The notes beneath the pieces are model-generated. The model was not told the origin of the DNA. It did not search any database and saw nothing but the letters and a program-made list of their open reading frames with translations. A program made the position numbers and the translations under genes. Positions 30,785 to 39,752 of a stretch of DNA of 64,000 nucleotides are shown here, in pieces. Origin of the DNA: Hamadaea sp013361475 (GTDB lineage: Bacteria > Actinomycetota > Actinomycetes > Mycobacteriales > Micromonosporaceae); assembly GCF_040654195.1 (NCBI RefSeq), contig NZ_JBFAHM010000002.1:62001-126000 (forward strand). Direction: 5' to 3'. Position 1 is the stretch's first letter. Each line of letters begins with the position of its first letter.

Positions 30785-31600
30785 ATGGGCGACCAGCAAC
30801 CTGTCGAACTCGCGTGGCAGGAGCACGGAGACGGTGTCCCGGTGGTGATGCTGCCGCCGGCGGCCACGCCGGGCGAGGTATGGCGTACCTACCAGGTTCC
30901 CGCGCTGGTACGTAACGGGTTCAGGGTGATGACCGTCAATCACCGTGGCACGGCGCCGTCCCCCGTCCCGCCGGGCCCGTATCTGATGAGCCAGCTCGTC
31001 GCGGACGTCGTCGCGCTCGTCCAACTCTTGAACTGTGGTCCGGTGCACCTGATCGGGGCGTCGCTGGGCGCGTTCGTCGCCCAGGAGGTGGCGCTCACCC
31101 GTCCGGACCTGGTGCGGGCGGCGGTCCTCATGGGCACCCGGGCCCGCACCGACAAGTTCCGCCGCCTGCTGGCGCGTGCCTTGGCTGCCCAGACCCGCAG
31201 CACCAGCCCAGCGTCCGAACTCGAATCGCTCATGCACCTCGTGCAGCTGTTCGGGCCCGGCACTCTCACCGACGAGCAGAAGATGTCGGACTGGCTCGAG
31301 CTGCAGCGCCGCTTCCCGACCAAGGGCGCCGGGCCGGCCGCTCAGTATGACGCGAGCGTGATCGGTGATCGCCGGGCTGCGCTGGCGGGTCTTACCCGGC
31401 CTTGCCTGGTGATGGCATTCTCCGCCGACCTGATCACTCCGCCCGCCGCTGGGCTCGAGGTGCACCAGGCGATCCCCTCGGCAACCTATGTGGAGTTCCC
31501 AGGGCTGGGCCACTTCGGCTTCCTCGAGGAACCGGATGCCGTGAATCAGGCGATCATCGACTTCCTGGTCAAGTCGTCCGGCGAATCTCATGGACCGTGA
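30785..31600 (+). CDS. Alpha/beta-hydrolase
   Basis: 271-aa alpha/beta-hydrolase fold protein. It has an oxyanion region VMLPPAATPGEVW, VNHRGTAPS, nucleophile elbow GASLGAF (Ser), an acid near FSADLITPP and the catalytic His in GLGHFGFLEEP. The substrate is not evident. It may hydrolyse or activate the cluster's product or a butenolide-like signal. It is transcribed away from the biosynthetic operon. Its 3' end overlaps the next small ORF by 11 nt. ATG 30785 was chosen because the conserved fold begins within about 10 residues. Confidence 0.85.
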   Translation: MGDQQPVELAWQEHGDGVPVVMLPPAATPGEVWRTYQVPALVRNGFRVMTVNHRGTAPSPVPPGPYLMSQLVADVVALVQLLNCGPVHLIGASLGAFVAQEVALTRPDLVRAAVLMGTRARTDKFRRLLARALAAQTRSTSPASELESLMHLVQLFGPGTLTDEQKMSDWLELQRRFPTKGAGPAAQYDASVIGDRRAALAGLTRPCLVMAFSADLITPPAAGLEVHQAIPSATYVEFPGLGHFGFLEEPDAVNQAIIDFLVKSSGESHGP

Positions 31601-31805
31601 CCTGGCGGCACTGCTCCTCAAGGTATCCCGGGAACTCGCCAGTCGTGAGTTGAGCGAGAGCCGTCGCCACGCCTGCATCGCTCTGCTCGACGCTGTTGTC
31701 ATCCTTGCCAATGCCACGGACGCCGAGACGCTCCGCGAATCCTTTCATTGCGCACGCGCGGCCGCGACCGCCACTCGTTTTGCGCTCCACGACGAATCGC
31801 AGTGA
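31590..31805 (+). CDS. Small hypothetical protein
   Basis: 71-aa predicted protein, mostly alpha-helical with Ala/Leu/Arg-rich heptads (ELASRELSESRRHACIALLD). The ATG lies inside the 3' end of the hydrolase gene, so translation would be coupled. I do not recognise a family. Coding status rests on the overlap and amino-acid composition only. Confidence 0.5.
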   Translation: MDRDLAALLLKVSRELASRELSESRRHACIALLDAVVILANATDAETLRESFHCARAAATATRFALHDESQ

Positions 31806-32136
31806 TCGAGCAGATCCTCGACGATTCGCAATGATTCCGCCCGCCCCCACCACCGAATCCGTGGGCCATCTCCACTTTCGATGAGCGTATGCGTGGAACA
31901 GCCTTTCCGCGGAGCCGGGCCGAAGCAATTCCTGCCGCCGAAGAGCCGGGCCACCGTAAAACTCACGGCATGATCCATCACATGCGACAAAATATAGAAA
32001 TTTCCGACGCCGTATGCCTCTACCAGCGGCTTCCGAGGCAACTTTGCGCTAGATCTTGACATCGTCACGACGGCTCGGATAGAAGTTCTCACATCTACCG
32101 TGAGCGGAGTCATTCGACGTGGAGGGGCCGCCGCCC
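31806..32136. other. AT-richer intergenic stretch
   Basis: 331 bp without a convincing gene. It is clearly richer in A/T than its surroundings, for example ACAAAATATAGAAATTTCC around 31985-32003, and probably carries the promoter of the downstream HTH gene. A leftward frame of 122 codons crosses it but overlaps the 71-aa gene and has no family features. Confidence 0.6.
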
Positions 32137-32523
32137 ATGCTGTTGGACAATGTTCCCAACGCCACGAAACACAATGCGTATACCGAAAGCAACGTCAGAT
32201 ATTTATATATTACGATGCTGCCGGAACACCTTCGACCTGTTGTCGTCGCATTGCTCAGTGGGGCGACCGACGTGGCTGCCAGTCACCGGTTGAACTGCTC
32301 TCCGAGAACCTTCAGCCGTCGAGTCAGCGAACTGCTGGAACTACTCGAAGTCGAGACTCGATTTCAGGCCGGCGTCAAGTTGGCGTTCCAAAGTGTTCAC
32401 GAACGGTCGCCGCTACTTCTCGGCGGGTTCGATGATCACCGGCAGTTCTTGACCGCTGTCACAAACGCGGCGGAGGCACTTCAGCAGGCTTACCGAGGCC
32501 CATTCGAGCGAGGCCCGTTCTAG
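32137..32523 (+). CDS. Small LuxR-like helix-turn-helix protein
   Basis: 128-aa protein with a central HTH of LuxR type (VVALLSGATDVAASHRL, CSPRTFSRRVSELL). No receiver or ligand domain is present. The ATG at 32137 is preferred because GGAGG lies about 11 nt upstream. A GTG at 32119 is also in frame. The first 35 codons are AT-rich and include AGA and TTA codons, unlike neighbouring genes. It converges with the V-ATPase operon. Probably a regulator for the biosynthetic cluster's right edge. The target is unknown. Confidence 0.7.
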   Translation: MLLDNVPNATKHNAYTESNVRYLYITMLPEHLRPVVVALLSGATDVAASHRLNCSPRTFSRRVSELLELLEVETRFQAGVKLAFQSVHERSPLLLGGFDDHRQFLTAVTNAAEALQQAYRGPFERGPF

Positions 32524-32673
32524 CGAGCTGGGCGGCGGCGTTCAGACCGAGCCGTGGTGGTTTGCTCGCGACAGCGGCTGCCGCGGAACCGGTGGCCGCC
32601 GCCCGCGGCCGCCGGCCGGTCATCCCTGTCGTCGGCGTACCAAGGGCCCATGACGGGACCGGCTCACTCGAGG

Positions 32674-33297
32674 TCAGTGCGGTGTCTCGTGCCGGCGGGC
32701 AGCCCACCGCAGACGGATGCTCTCGTCACGTTCAATCTCCTCCAGCCGCTGGCCCACTATGGTCATCGCCGCGTCCAGACGTCGGATCCAGTGGTCGCGG
32801 ATCGCGCGAAGTCTCTGCACGGTCGCAGCGACCTCCCCGTCCACGATCGCCGCCGCGGATTGCGTGGCGGCCAGCGCTGCCCCGGCGTTTACGGCCTCTG
32901 CGTATGCGGCGGCGGCCACGCCTAGGGCAGACGTTCCTGACGCCCGAGGCGAGTGGTCGGAGAACGGCGGTCGCACAACGGCGGAGCCGGGATATCGCAC
33001 ACCCATGACGGCCTGCCAGCCGAACTCCACGTGAGCCGAATCAGACGGTGACGACAGGCGGATCGCCCGTTCGCCACCGATCAGGGCAGCGCGTGTCAAC
33101 CAGCGCGTAGCCTCCGCGTACGCCTGGGTCCAATCATGTTCCGTAGCGGTGACCAGGGCGTGCAGTCGCGCCTGTTCGGACCGCAGGACGCGCAGCTTGC
33201 GGTCCAGCAGCTCAGCGCCTCGCCGGGCGACCGCCAGACGCTGACGCAGCCAGAGGCGTCCGGCTCGGCCAGGCGGCAATCCGCGCAGCTCAGCCAT
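32674..33297 (-). CDS. V/A-type ATPase subunit D
   Basis: 207-aa central-stalk (rotor) subunit. It starts with LRGLPPGRAGRLWLRQRL, the arginine-rich N-terminal helix typical of subunit D, and has two long helices forming a coiled coil. It connects the A3B3 head to the membrane ring. Last gene of the ATPase operon, overlapping subunit B by 8 nt. Confidence 0.87.
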   Translation of the reverse strand: MAELRGLPPGRAGRLWLRQRLAVARRGAELLDRKLRVLRSEQARLHALVTATEHDWTQAYAEATRWLTRAALIGGERAIRLSSPSDSAHVEFGWQAVMGVRYPGSAVVRPPFSDHSPRASGTSALGVAAAAYAEAVNAGAALAATQSAAAIVDGEVAATVQRLRAIRDHWIRRLDAAMTIVGQRLEEIERDESIRLRWAARRHETPH

Positions 33298-34672
33298 GAT
33301 CGCTCCGGTAGTACGCGTCGAGCAACCGATCCGGGATCATGGTCAGCTCTCGTCGTGGCAGCGAGCTGAGGGTCTGCCACGCGCGTTCCAGGGTCTGATC
33401 GAGGGTGTGGGCTTCGGTGGGGCGCTGGCTGACGAAGTCGCGTCCGAAACGGTCTTCGAAGTGCAGGTACGCCTGGTCGACCGGGCCGAGCGCGCCGGCT
33501 CCGATGAGTTCGGCGAGTTCTCGGGCCTGACGTGCGCGCGCCAGGGCGCCTAGCAGTTGAGCGGCGACGTCCAGGTGGTCGTCGCGGGTCCGGCCGGGTC
33601 CGGCTCCACGCCGCATCAGCCGCGAAAGCGATGACAGGGGGTCGACCGGAGGGTAGACGCCTCGCGCGTGGACCTGCGGCGACAGCACTATCTGGCCTTC
33701 GGTGATGTAGCCGGTCAAGTCGGGCACCGGATGCGTGATGTCTCCGGCCGGCATCGTCAGCAGGGGCAGGATGGTCACCGAGCCCGGCCTGCCGCGGATA
33801 CGCCCGCAACGCTCGTAGAGCCCGGCCAGGTCGCTGTACAGGTAGCCGGGGTACGCGTGCCGGGCGGGCACCTCACCGCGCGCGGCCGAGACTTCGCGCA
33901 CCGCCTCGCAGTAGCTGGTCATGTCAGCTGCGACCACAAGCACATGTCGGCCCTGGGTGAAGGCCAGATGTTCGGCGATGGTCAACGCGAGACGCGGGGT
34001 GAGGATGCGTTCGATGACCGGGTCACCAGCGGTGTTGATGAGCAGCGCCAGCTCGCCTGCGGCGCTGCGATCGTCGAGGGCGTCGCGGACGAAGGCGGCG
34101 TCCGCGTGGGTGAGACCCATCCCGGCGAAGACGACGCTGAACGGCTCGCCACCGGCGGTCGCTTGCGCCGCGATCTGGGTGGCCAGCTCAAGATGCGGTA
34201 GCCCCGCGACGGAGAAGATCGGCAACTTCTGGCCGCGGACTAGAGTAGTCAAACCGTCGATCACCGACACTCCGGTGAGCACAGGCTGGGACGGCGGTTC
34301 GCGAAGCACCGGGTTGAGCGGCCAACCGGCGACGGAGGACATCTCTCTGCCGTAAACCGGCGGGCCACCGTCGAGGGGCTCGCCGCGACCGTTGCAGACG
34401 CGGCCGAGCCAGCCGTCTCCCACCGGGATACGCAACGGCGCGCCGTCGAACCGTATCGCCACCTTCTCGGCGACGACGTCGGTGGTCCCCTCGAGCACCT
34501 GGATCACGGCCAGGTCGCCGTCGACCTCGAGGACGAGGCCGTGCCGCAGCTGCCCGTCACCGGTGTCGATCCGGCAGAACTCGTCCCAGCCGACTCCGTC
34601 GACGCCCCGGACCACCATCAACGGTCCCCGGATCTCAGTGATGTCGGTGTAGTCGAGCTGTGTCGTGTTCAT
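33290..34672 (-). CDS. V/A-type ATPase subunit B
   Basis: 460-aa non-catalytic head subunit of the V/A-type rotary ATPase. Family blocks seen are GLTTLVRGQKLPIFSVAGLPH, VFAGMGLTHADA, ADMTSYCEAVREVS and GSVTILPLLTMPAGDITHP. There is no intact P-loop, as expected for subunit B. It overlaps subunit A by 4 nt (ATGA) and subunit D by 8 nt. The C-terminus ends in a short YYRSDHG tail. Confidence 0.96.
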   Translation of the reverse strand: MNTTQLDYTDITEIRGPLMVVRGVDGVGWDEFCRIDTGDGQLRHGLVLEVDGDLAVIQVLEGTTDVVAEKVAIRFDGAPLRIPVGDGWLGRVCNGRGEPLDGGPPVYGREMSSVAGWPLNPVLREPPSQPVLTGVSVIDGLTTLVRGQKLPIFSVAGLPHLELATQIAAQATAGGEPFSVVFAGMGLTHADAAFVRDALDDRSAAGELALLINTAGDPVIERILTPRLALTIAEHLAFTQGRHVLVVAADMTSYCEAVREVSAARGEVPARHAYPGYLYSDLAGLYERCGRIRGRPGSVTILPLLTMPAGDITHPVPDLTGYITEGQIVLSPQVHARGVYPPVDPLSSLSRLMRRGAGPGRTRDDHLDVAAQLLGALARARQARELAELIGAGALGPVDQAYLHFEDRFGRDFVSQRPTEAHTLDQTLERAWQTLSSLPRRELTMIPDRLLDAYYRSDHG

Positions 34673-36387
34673 GGCCCGCCCTCGTGCAGCCGCCGGCGCA
34701 TGAGCTCACCCCGGGCGCGTACGCCGTCCGCGTCGTCCGGTCCCGTCTCCTCCCGGGCCCGTAGCACCGGGCCGAAGTCGGCCTGTTCGAGGGTCGCGGC
34801 GGCGACACCGGCAGCGACCAGCTCGACGCATTCATCCATGACGGATAATGTCGCGTCGAGCAGGCCGGCCGCTTTGGCCGACGTGCATGTGGCGTCGTTG
34901 GCCGACAACGCGCTCTGCTGTAGCACGCCTTCGCGCAGGAGACGACCGCCGAGCAAGGTCATGCGTTCGAGTCCGGGCAGGGATTCCAGGCCCACCAGTT
35001 CGGCCAAGGCCGCGATCCGGTCGGCATCGGCCAGCACCGCCGAGGCCCGACCTCGGCGAGCCGCCCAGCCGGGGTCGCCGTTGGCGGCGTACCAGGCTCC
35101 GATGGCTTCGGCGTCCCGGCAGTAGGAGCCCGACCAGCTCACCGCCGGATAATGCCTCGCGTATGCCAGGTCCCGATCCAGCGTCCACAGCGAACGGACG
35201 AACCGCTGGGTCTGGGCGGTGACCGGTTCGGTCATGTCGCCACCGGGTGGCGAGACAGCGCCGATGACCGTCACCGATCCGGATCGGCCACCGAGTGTGC
35301 TGACACGGCCGGCCCGCTCGTAGAACGCCGCCAGCGCGGAGGCCAGCCCGGCCGGGTAACCCTCCTCCGCCGGCAGGTCGCCGCTCCGGGATGCGAATTC
35401 CCGCAGCGCCTCGGCCCAGCGGGAGGTCGAGTCGGCGATGACGACGGCGTCGTAGCCCATGTCCCGATAGAACTCGGCCACCGTGACACCGGTGTAGATG
35501 CTCGCTTCCCGGGCCATGATCGGCATGTTCGAGGTGTTGGCGATGATGACCGTGCGGTCGGCCAGCCGGCCGCCGGTACGCGGATCGGGCAGATCACGCA
35601 GTTCGTCGAGGACGTCGACGAGCTCGTTGCCGCGCTCCCCACAGCCGACGTAGACGATCACGTCGGCGTCGGACCACTTCGCGACTTGTTGCAGCAGCAC
35701 CGTTTTGCCGGTGCCGAACCCGCCCGGCACGGCGGCCGTGCCGCCCTTGATGAGAGGGAAAAGGAGGTCAAGGACGCGTTGGCCGGTGAGCAACGGATCG
35801 GCGGCGGCCAGCCGGGTCGTGCAGGGCCGCGGGCGGCGTACCGGCCACCAGGTTCGCAAGGCGACGTCAACGGTACCGACCTGCGCGATCGGCTCGTCTG
35901 CGCGGTAGGCCCCGGCCGGCCGCACCGACACGGCACCCTGCACACCGGGTGGCACCAGCACCCGGTGTTCGATCGGACCGGCAGCAGTGACAACGCCCAG
36001 CATGTCCCCGGCATTGGCCTGTCGGGCATCGCCCGCCACGGGAACGAACTGCCAGGTCCGACCGTCGGCGGGTGCGATGGATCCGGGCGCCAGCCAGGCG
36101 GGGCCGCCGGCGAGCGGGCGCAGCAAACCGTCGAAGACCCCGCCGAGCAGACCCGGACCGAGCGGTGCCGACAGAGACCGGTTCAGTTGCCGCACCGGGT
36201 CACCCGGGCGCACGCCCCCGGTGTACTCGTACGCCTGCACGATCGCGTGCTCTCCGCTGCGCGCGACGACTTCGGCCGGGATGGCGGCGGCCGCGGAGGT
36301 GATCTCGACGAGTTCGGCCACCGCTGCGCCGGCAAGGTCATCCACCTCGATGAGCGGGCCGTTGACGCGGCGAACCATGGCCGTCAT
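34669..36387 (-). CDS. V/A-type ATPase catalytic subunit A
   Basis: 572-aa catalytic subunit. Walker A is GGFGTGKT at 222-229, followed by VYVGCGERGNE. The family block DSTSRWAEALREFASRSGDLPAEEGYPA and GSVTVIGAVSPPGGDMTEPV are intact. The N-terminal barrel and the non-homologous insert (about 110-190) are present, as in A/V but not F-type alpha/beta subunits. It hydrolyses or synthesises ATP at the A/B interface. The start overlaps subunit E by 4 nt. Confidence 0.97.
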   Translation of the reverse strand: MTAMVRRVNGPLIEVDDLAGAAVAELVEITSAAAAIPAEVVARSGEHAIVQAYEYTGGVRPGDPVRQLNRSLSAPLGPGLLGGVFDGLLRPLAGGPAWLAPGSIAPADGRTWQFVPVAGDARQANAGDMLGVVTAAGPIEHRVLVPPGVQGAVSVRPAGAYRADEPIAQVGTVDVALRTWWPVRRPRPCTTRLAAADPLLTGQRVLDLLFPLIKGGTAAVPGGFGTGKTVLLQQVAKWSDADVIVYVGCGERGNELVDVLDELRDLPDPRTGGRLADRTVIIANTSNMPIMAREASIYTGVTVAEFYRDMGYDAVVIADSTSRWAEALREFASRSGDLPAEEGYPAGLASALAAFYERAGRVSTLGGRSGSVTVIGAVSPPGGDMTEPVTAQTQRFVRSLWTLDRDLAYARHYPAVSWSGSYCRDAEAIGAWYAANGDPGWAARRGRASAVLADADRIAALAELVGLESLPGLERMTLLGGRLLREGVLQQSALSANDATCTSAKAAGLLDATLSVMDECVELVAAGVAAATLEQADFGPVLRAREETGPDDADGVRARGELMRRRLHEGGP

Positions 36388-36938
36388 GCGGATCCCGCCT
36401 CTGCGGTCGCAACGGCGTCCTGGTCGGCTGCGGGGTCGAACAGGCGCCAGGCGACCTCGTCGACCGCCCGGTCGGCGAACTGTGCCAACGACAGGTCCAG
36501 CCGCCGCCCGTCTGCGGAACTGGTGACACCGCCGGTGTCGGCGTCGACCACCACGGCGTCAGGGCCGAGGACTTGCCGCGCCGCCTCGGCCAACCCGCTA
36601 CGCAAGCGGGCATACCCCGATTCGAGCCGCAGCGCCGCAACTGCCGCGTAGCTGCGCTCCCGCAGCTGGTCGTACAAGTCACGCTGGACGCCGAGCACCG
36701 CGCTACGGGCCTCGCGTCGTGCACGTGCCCGCGCGGCGGCCAGGGCCGCCTCGGCGTCGGCGGCACCTTGTCGGCGGGCCTCAGCCCGAATCTCGTCTGC
36801 CTGTCGGCGCGCGTCGGCGAGCACCGTGGCCGACGACATCGCGGCCGCCCGGCGCGTCAGCGCAGCGTCGGCGTCCGCCGCGCTCAGCAACGCCTCGGCC
36901 AGCGGACGCAACGCGTCGCCATAAGTATCGGCCGTCAT
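36384..36938 (-). CDS. V/A-type ATPase subunit E (peripheral stalk)
   Basis: 184-aa subunit with a long N-terminal Ala/Arg/Glu-rich helix (residues about 20-90) and a C-terminal globular domain with VLGPDAVVVDADTGGV and DLSLAQFADRAVDEVAWRLFD. This is the subunit E arrangement that clamps the head to the stator. Overlaps of 4 nt with F upstream and A downstream indicate tight coupling. Confidence 0.87.
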   Translation of the reverse strand: MTADTYGDALRPLAEALLSAADADAALTRRAAAMSSATVLADARRQADEIRAEARRQGAADAEAALAAARARARREARSAVLGVQRDLYDQLRERSYAAVAALRLESGYARLRSGLAEAARQVLGPDAVVVDADTGGVTSSADGRRLDLSLAQFADRAVDEVAWRLFDPAADQDAVATAEAGSA

Positions 36939-37159
36939 CCCGGCATCACCACCGTCAACGGCACCGACTCGGGCGAGCGGCGCGGCACGACTCGGTCCGC
37001 CGCCGCTGTCAGGAACACCAGCGCGACGTCGGCCGGCAAGGAGTGCCAGGCGGCCAGGACCTCATCGGGATCGCCGGCCGGATACGCCAGCGCACCGGCC
37101 AGCCCGAATCCCTCGACGGCAACCTGTTCGCCGATCGCGGCGATCCGGCCCGCTGTCAT
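36935..37159 (-). CDS. V/A-type ATPase subunit F
   Basis: 74-aa short subunit F. It has RIAAIGEQVAVEGFGLAGA and DVALVFLTAAADRVV, the pattern of the small Rossmann-like F subunit, and is shorter than the usual 100 or so residues at the C-terminus. In this enzyme family F binds subunit D and modulates hydrolysis. The gene lies one base after the K stop codon. Confidence 0.8.
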   Translation of the reverse strand: MTAGRIAAIGEQVAVEGFGLAGALAYPAGDPDEVLAAWHSLPADVALVFLTAAADRVVPRRSPESVPLTVVMPG

Positions 37160-37160
37160 G

Positions 37161-37418
37161 TCACGCCTTGCCGATCAAGATGATCGCGATGATCAGTCCA
37201 TAGATCGCGATTCCCTCGGCCAGGCCGACGATGACCATGGCCCGACCGAACAGCTCCGGGCGTTCACTCATCGCCGCCAGCGCCGCCGCGCCGGTGTACG
37301 CCACCGCGATCGCGGCGCCGATGCAGGCCCCGGCGACGGCGATGGCGGCTGCCAGCAAAGCCATTCCGCTGACCTCGGCGGCCTGTGCCGCCAGTTGCAC
37401 ACTGAGCATGCCGATCAT
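37161..37418 (-). CDS. V/A-type ATPase subunit K (membrane rotor, c-type)
   Basis: 85-aa two-helix proteolipid (helices about 17-48 and 55-84). The ion-carrying Glu68 is in GLAEGIAIYG of helix 2. It is a single hairpin, not the duplicated four-helix form of some bacterial V-ATPases. Ion specificity (H+ or Na+) cannot be assigned from the sequence by eye. The ATG at 37418 overlaps the subunit I stop (ATGA). Confidence 0.92.
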   Translation of the reverse strand: MIGMLSVQLAAQAAEVSGMALLAAAIAVAGACIGAAIAVAYTGAAALAAMSERPELFGRAMVIVGLAEGIAIYGLIIAIILIGKA

Positions 37419-38842
37419 GACTCCTCCGTTTCGGAGCGTTCGAGCGGAACCTGTTCGAGCGGTATGTGCCATGGCTGGAACGGCCGGCCCTGAGTCTGGA
37501 AGACTCGGGAGAACAACTCGTAGTACTCCAGTCGCAGGGCCTGCACGGCGGCGACGAGCGCTTCCAAAGCGAACGCGAACGCGTTGCCGACGACGAAGAC
37601 GGCGACCGCGGCGACTGCCCCAGCCGGACCGGCGGACCAGAGGCCGGTGGTGGCGTCCCAGACGATCCAGCCCAGCACCGCATGGGTCAGCCCGAACGCG
37701 GCGAGCCGGGCGAAGGACACGATGTTCGAACCAAGCCGCAGCACCATGTCGAACACCTCGATCACGGCCTGCAGCACGCCGCCCGCGCCACGGCCTGCGG
37801 CCGTCCAGAACCCGACGAACGCCAGTCCGATCGCCAGCAGCGCACTCAGCACCGCCGCAGCGGCCAACCATCCGGACGGGAGGTACCAGGCGGGTACGGC
37901 CAGTCCGAGAGCCACGAACAGCAGGGAACCGGCCAACCCGGACGGAGCGTAGAGAGCGACACTCCAGCCGCCTTCGCGGACGCGGTTGATCGTGCCCAGC
38001 GCGTACGCCAAGCCGAGCAGCACAACGCCAAGCGCGATTCCGCCCAGCAGCAGGGGCACCGGGTGATCCATGGGCGAGATCCACCACACGGGCACCACAC
38101 CAGTCGGCCCGAAGAATTCACCGTAGCCAAGCCCGAACAAGGCCGCGCACACGCCGGCCGCTGTGATGAACATCCAATGTGGTCGAAGCTTCGTCACGGC
38201 GCGCGGCCATCGCAGACCCCATCGGATCGCCACACCGATCAAGGCCAGCAGCAGGCCGTGCCCGACATCGCCGAACATCGCCCCGAACATGACCACGTAC
38301 GCCAACCCGGCCAGCAGCGTCGGGTCGACGTCGGCGTACGGGACGGTGGTGTAGGTGGTCACGAGCGGCCCGAACGCTTGCGAGGTCCGGCCTGTGGCGA
38401 TGGCGGTCGGCGGGTCCGTGCCCCGCGGCAGAGGGAGCTCCACCGCGACGCCGCCGATCTCACCGAGACGCCTGCACAGCGCCGTGACGTCGGCCGTCGG
38501 TGTCCAGCCGACGAGACCGGCGACGTGACCACGCACGACGGCCTGCCCCGCGTACTCGGCGAGTTGGGCTTCGCCGGCGAGCAGATCGATCCGGCCCGCC
38601 TCGACCAATGCGTTCAGGTCGGGTGCGGCGACCGCCAGCCGTGGTTCCGCGGACCCCGCCGGCAGGCCTCGCAGCAGGCGGGCGGTGGGGTTCGCCGCGG
38701 CCTCGCCCGGCCCGGTGAGCCGATCGAACTCCACCACGCCCTCATCCGCCACTCGCGCCAAGACCGCCCGCAGAGCCGGCATCGGGCTCAGGATCGCGAC
38801 GCGGCTCATCGGTTGCGGCGCCAGCGCCTCACGCCAGGACAT
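37415..38842 (-). CDS. V/A-type ATPase subunit I (membrane stator)
   Basis: 475-aa stator subunit, short compared with the usual 600-650. The N-terminal half is soluble. The C-terminal half has about seven membrane spans, the signature FGAMFGDVGHGLLLAL, and NIVSFARLAAFGL with the Arg expected in the ion path. The start at 38842 (MSWREAL) was chosen because AGGAGG sits 6-8 nt upstream. It overlaps the C-subunit gene by 14 nt. An inner ATG at 38809 is the alternative. Confidence 0.93.
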   Translation of the reverse strand: MSWREALAPQPMSRVAILSPMPALRAVLARVADEGVVEFDRLTGPGEAAANPTARLLRGLPAGSAEPRLAVAAPDLNALVEAGRIDLLAGEAQLAEYAGQAVVRGHVAGLVGWTPTADVTALCRRLGEIGGVAVELPLPRGTDPPTAIATGRTSQAFGPLVTTYTTVPYADVDPTLLAGLAYVVMFGAMFGDVGHGLLLALIGVAIRWGLRWPRAVTKLRPHWMFITAAGVCAALFGLGYGEFFGPTGVVPVWWISPMDHPVPLLLGGIALGVVLLGLAYALGTINRVREGGWSVALYAPSGLAGSLLFVALGLAVPAWYLPSGWLAAAAVLSALLAIGLAFVGFWTAAGRGAGGVLQAVIEVFDMVLRLGSNIVSFARLAAFGLTHAVLGWIVWDATTGLWSAGPAGAVAAVAVFVVGNAFAFALEALVAAVQALRLEYYELFSRVFQTQGRPFQPWHIPLEQVPLERSETEES

Positions 38843-39752
38843 CGGCGTCCTCCTGTTCGACGTCGGTCCGTGCTGCGAGCGCCAGCGCGGCACGGACCTG
38901 CCAGGCGTCCGCAGCCAGCAGCGCGACGGCCCCGATCGGCCGATCCGGTCCGAACCGGCCACCGGCGATCAGTCTCGAGCCATCGGTGTGCAGGCGTCTC
39001 CACCACGCTGCCTCGGCATGCCACAGCTGTTCGGGTCGGTGGACGTCGGTCAGCACCCAACGGGCCCGGGCCGGGAGCCGATCGCATAGGTCGGCGAGGT
39101 CCCGCGCGTGGGCCCATTCAGGGCCGAGAAGGGCGTCCACGCCACGGGCCGCGGTCTCGGGCAGCCGCCCGCCGGCATCGTGGACATGCCCGGCGACCAG
39201 CAGACCGGTAGCTCCGAGCGCCCATGGAACCGCCTGATCTACCTGGGACACCACCCGCCGAGCCCAGGCCACGCGCATGGTAAGCGAAATGTCACTTGGA
39301 TCGTCCGACCCCGGGTCGCCCCAAGCTGAGGCGGCCAGGGCCCGGCGCACCTCTGGCCTGGAGCCGGTTTCGGACAAACGTGGCCAGGCTGATCCAAGAA
39401 CTCCGAGGCGGAACGGCTCCTCGGCGGCCCGGCCCGTCAGCTGGGCGACGTGCTCGTCCACGTTGGCGATCTCGAACCATCCGGCCAGGGCCCGCAGGGA
39501 GCGGACGCCCGCGGGGGGCAGCCAGCCCGCGAGTACCCGTAGATTCCACAGCAGCGCGTCGAGGACACCATGCTGAGCGGCGGCCAGGCCGGCGGCGAGT
39601 CGGACGTGACGGCCGTATGGCGAGGCCGCCAAAGCCGCCAACGCCTCGGTCAAAGAAGCGCTACGGCCCAACGCACGCGCGGCGGTGACACCCAGACGAC
39701 GGCGGGCCATCGCTTGCGCGCGGACGCTTCCGGCCACCCACGCGCCGTTCAT
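38829..39752 (-). CDS. V/A-type ATPase subunit C (AC39-like)
   Basis: 307-aa all-helical subunit that couples the rotor ring to the central stalk. Evidence is position in the operon, length, and the family-like start with MARRRLG followed by Ala/Leu-rich helices and LAGWFEIANVDEHVAQL. It is more divergent than A and B. It overlaps the upstream stalk gene by 4 nt. Confidence 0.78.
   Translation of the reverse strand: MNGAWVAGSVRAQAMARRRLGVTAARALGRSASLTEALAALAASPYGRHVRLAAGLAAAQHGVLDALLWNLRVLAGWLPPAGVRSLRALAGWFEIANVDEHVAQLTGRAAEEPFRLGVLGSAWPRLSETGSRPEVRRALAASAWGDPGSDDPSDISLTMRVAWARRVVSQVDQAVPWALGATGLLVAGHVHDAGGRLPETAARGVDALLGPEWAHARDLADLCDRLPARARWVLTDVHRPEQLWHAEAAWWRRLHTDGSRLIAGGRFGPDRPIGAVALLAADAWQVRAALALAARTDVEQEDADVLA

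Noticed and set aside
31745..32113. Leftward 122-codon frame across the AT-richer gap
   Set aside because: It overlaps the 71-aa gene, has a composition unlike a folded protein and shows no family features.
37466..39211. Long plus-strand frame opposite ATPase subunits I and C (581 codons)
   Set aside because: It is a shadow of genes with strong family motifs, with no motif of its own.
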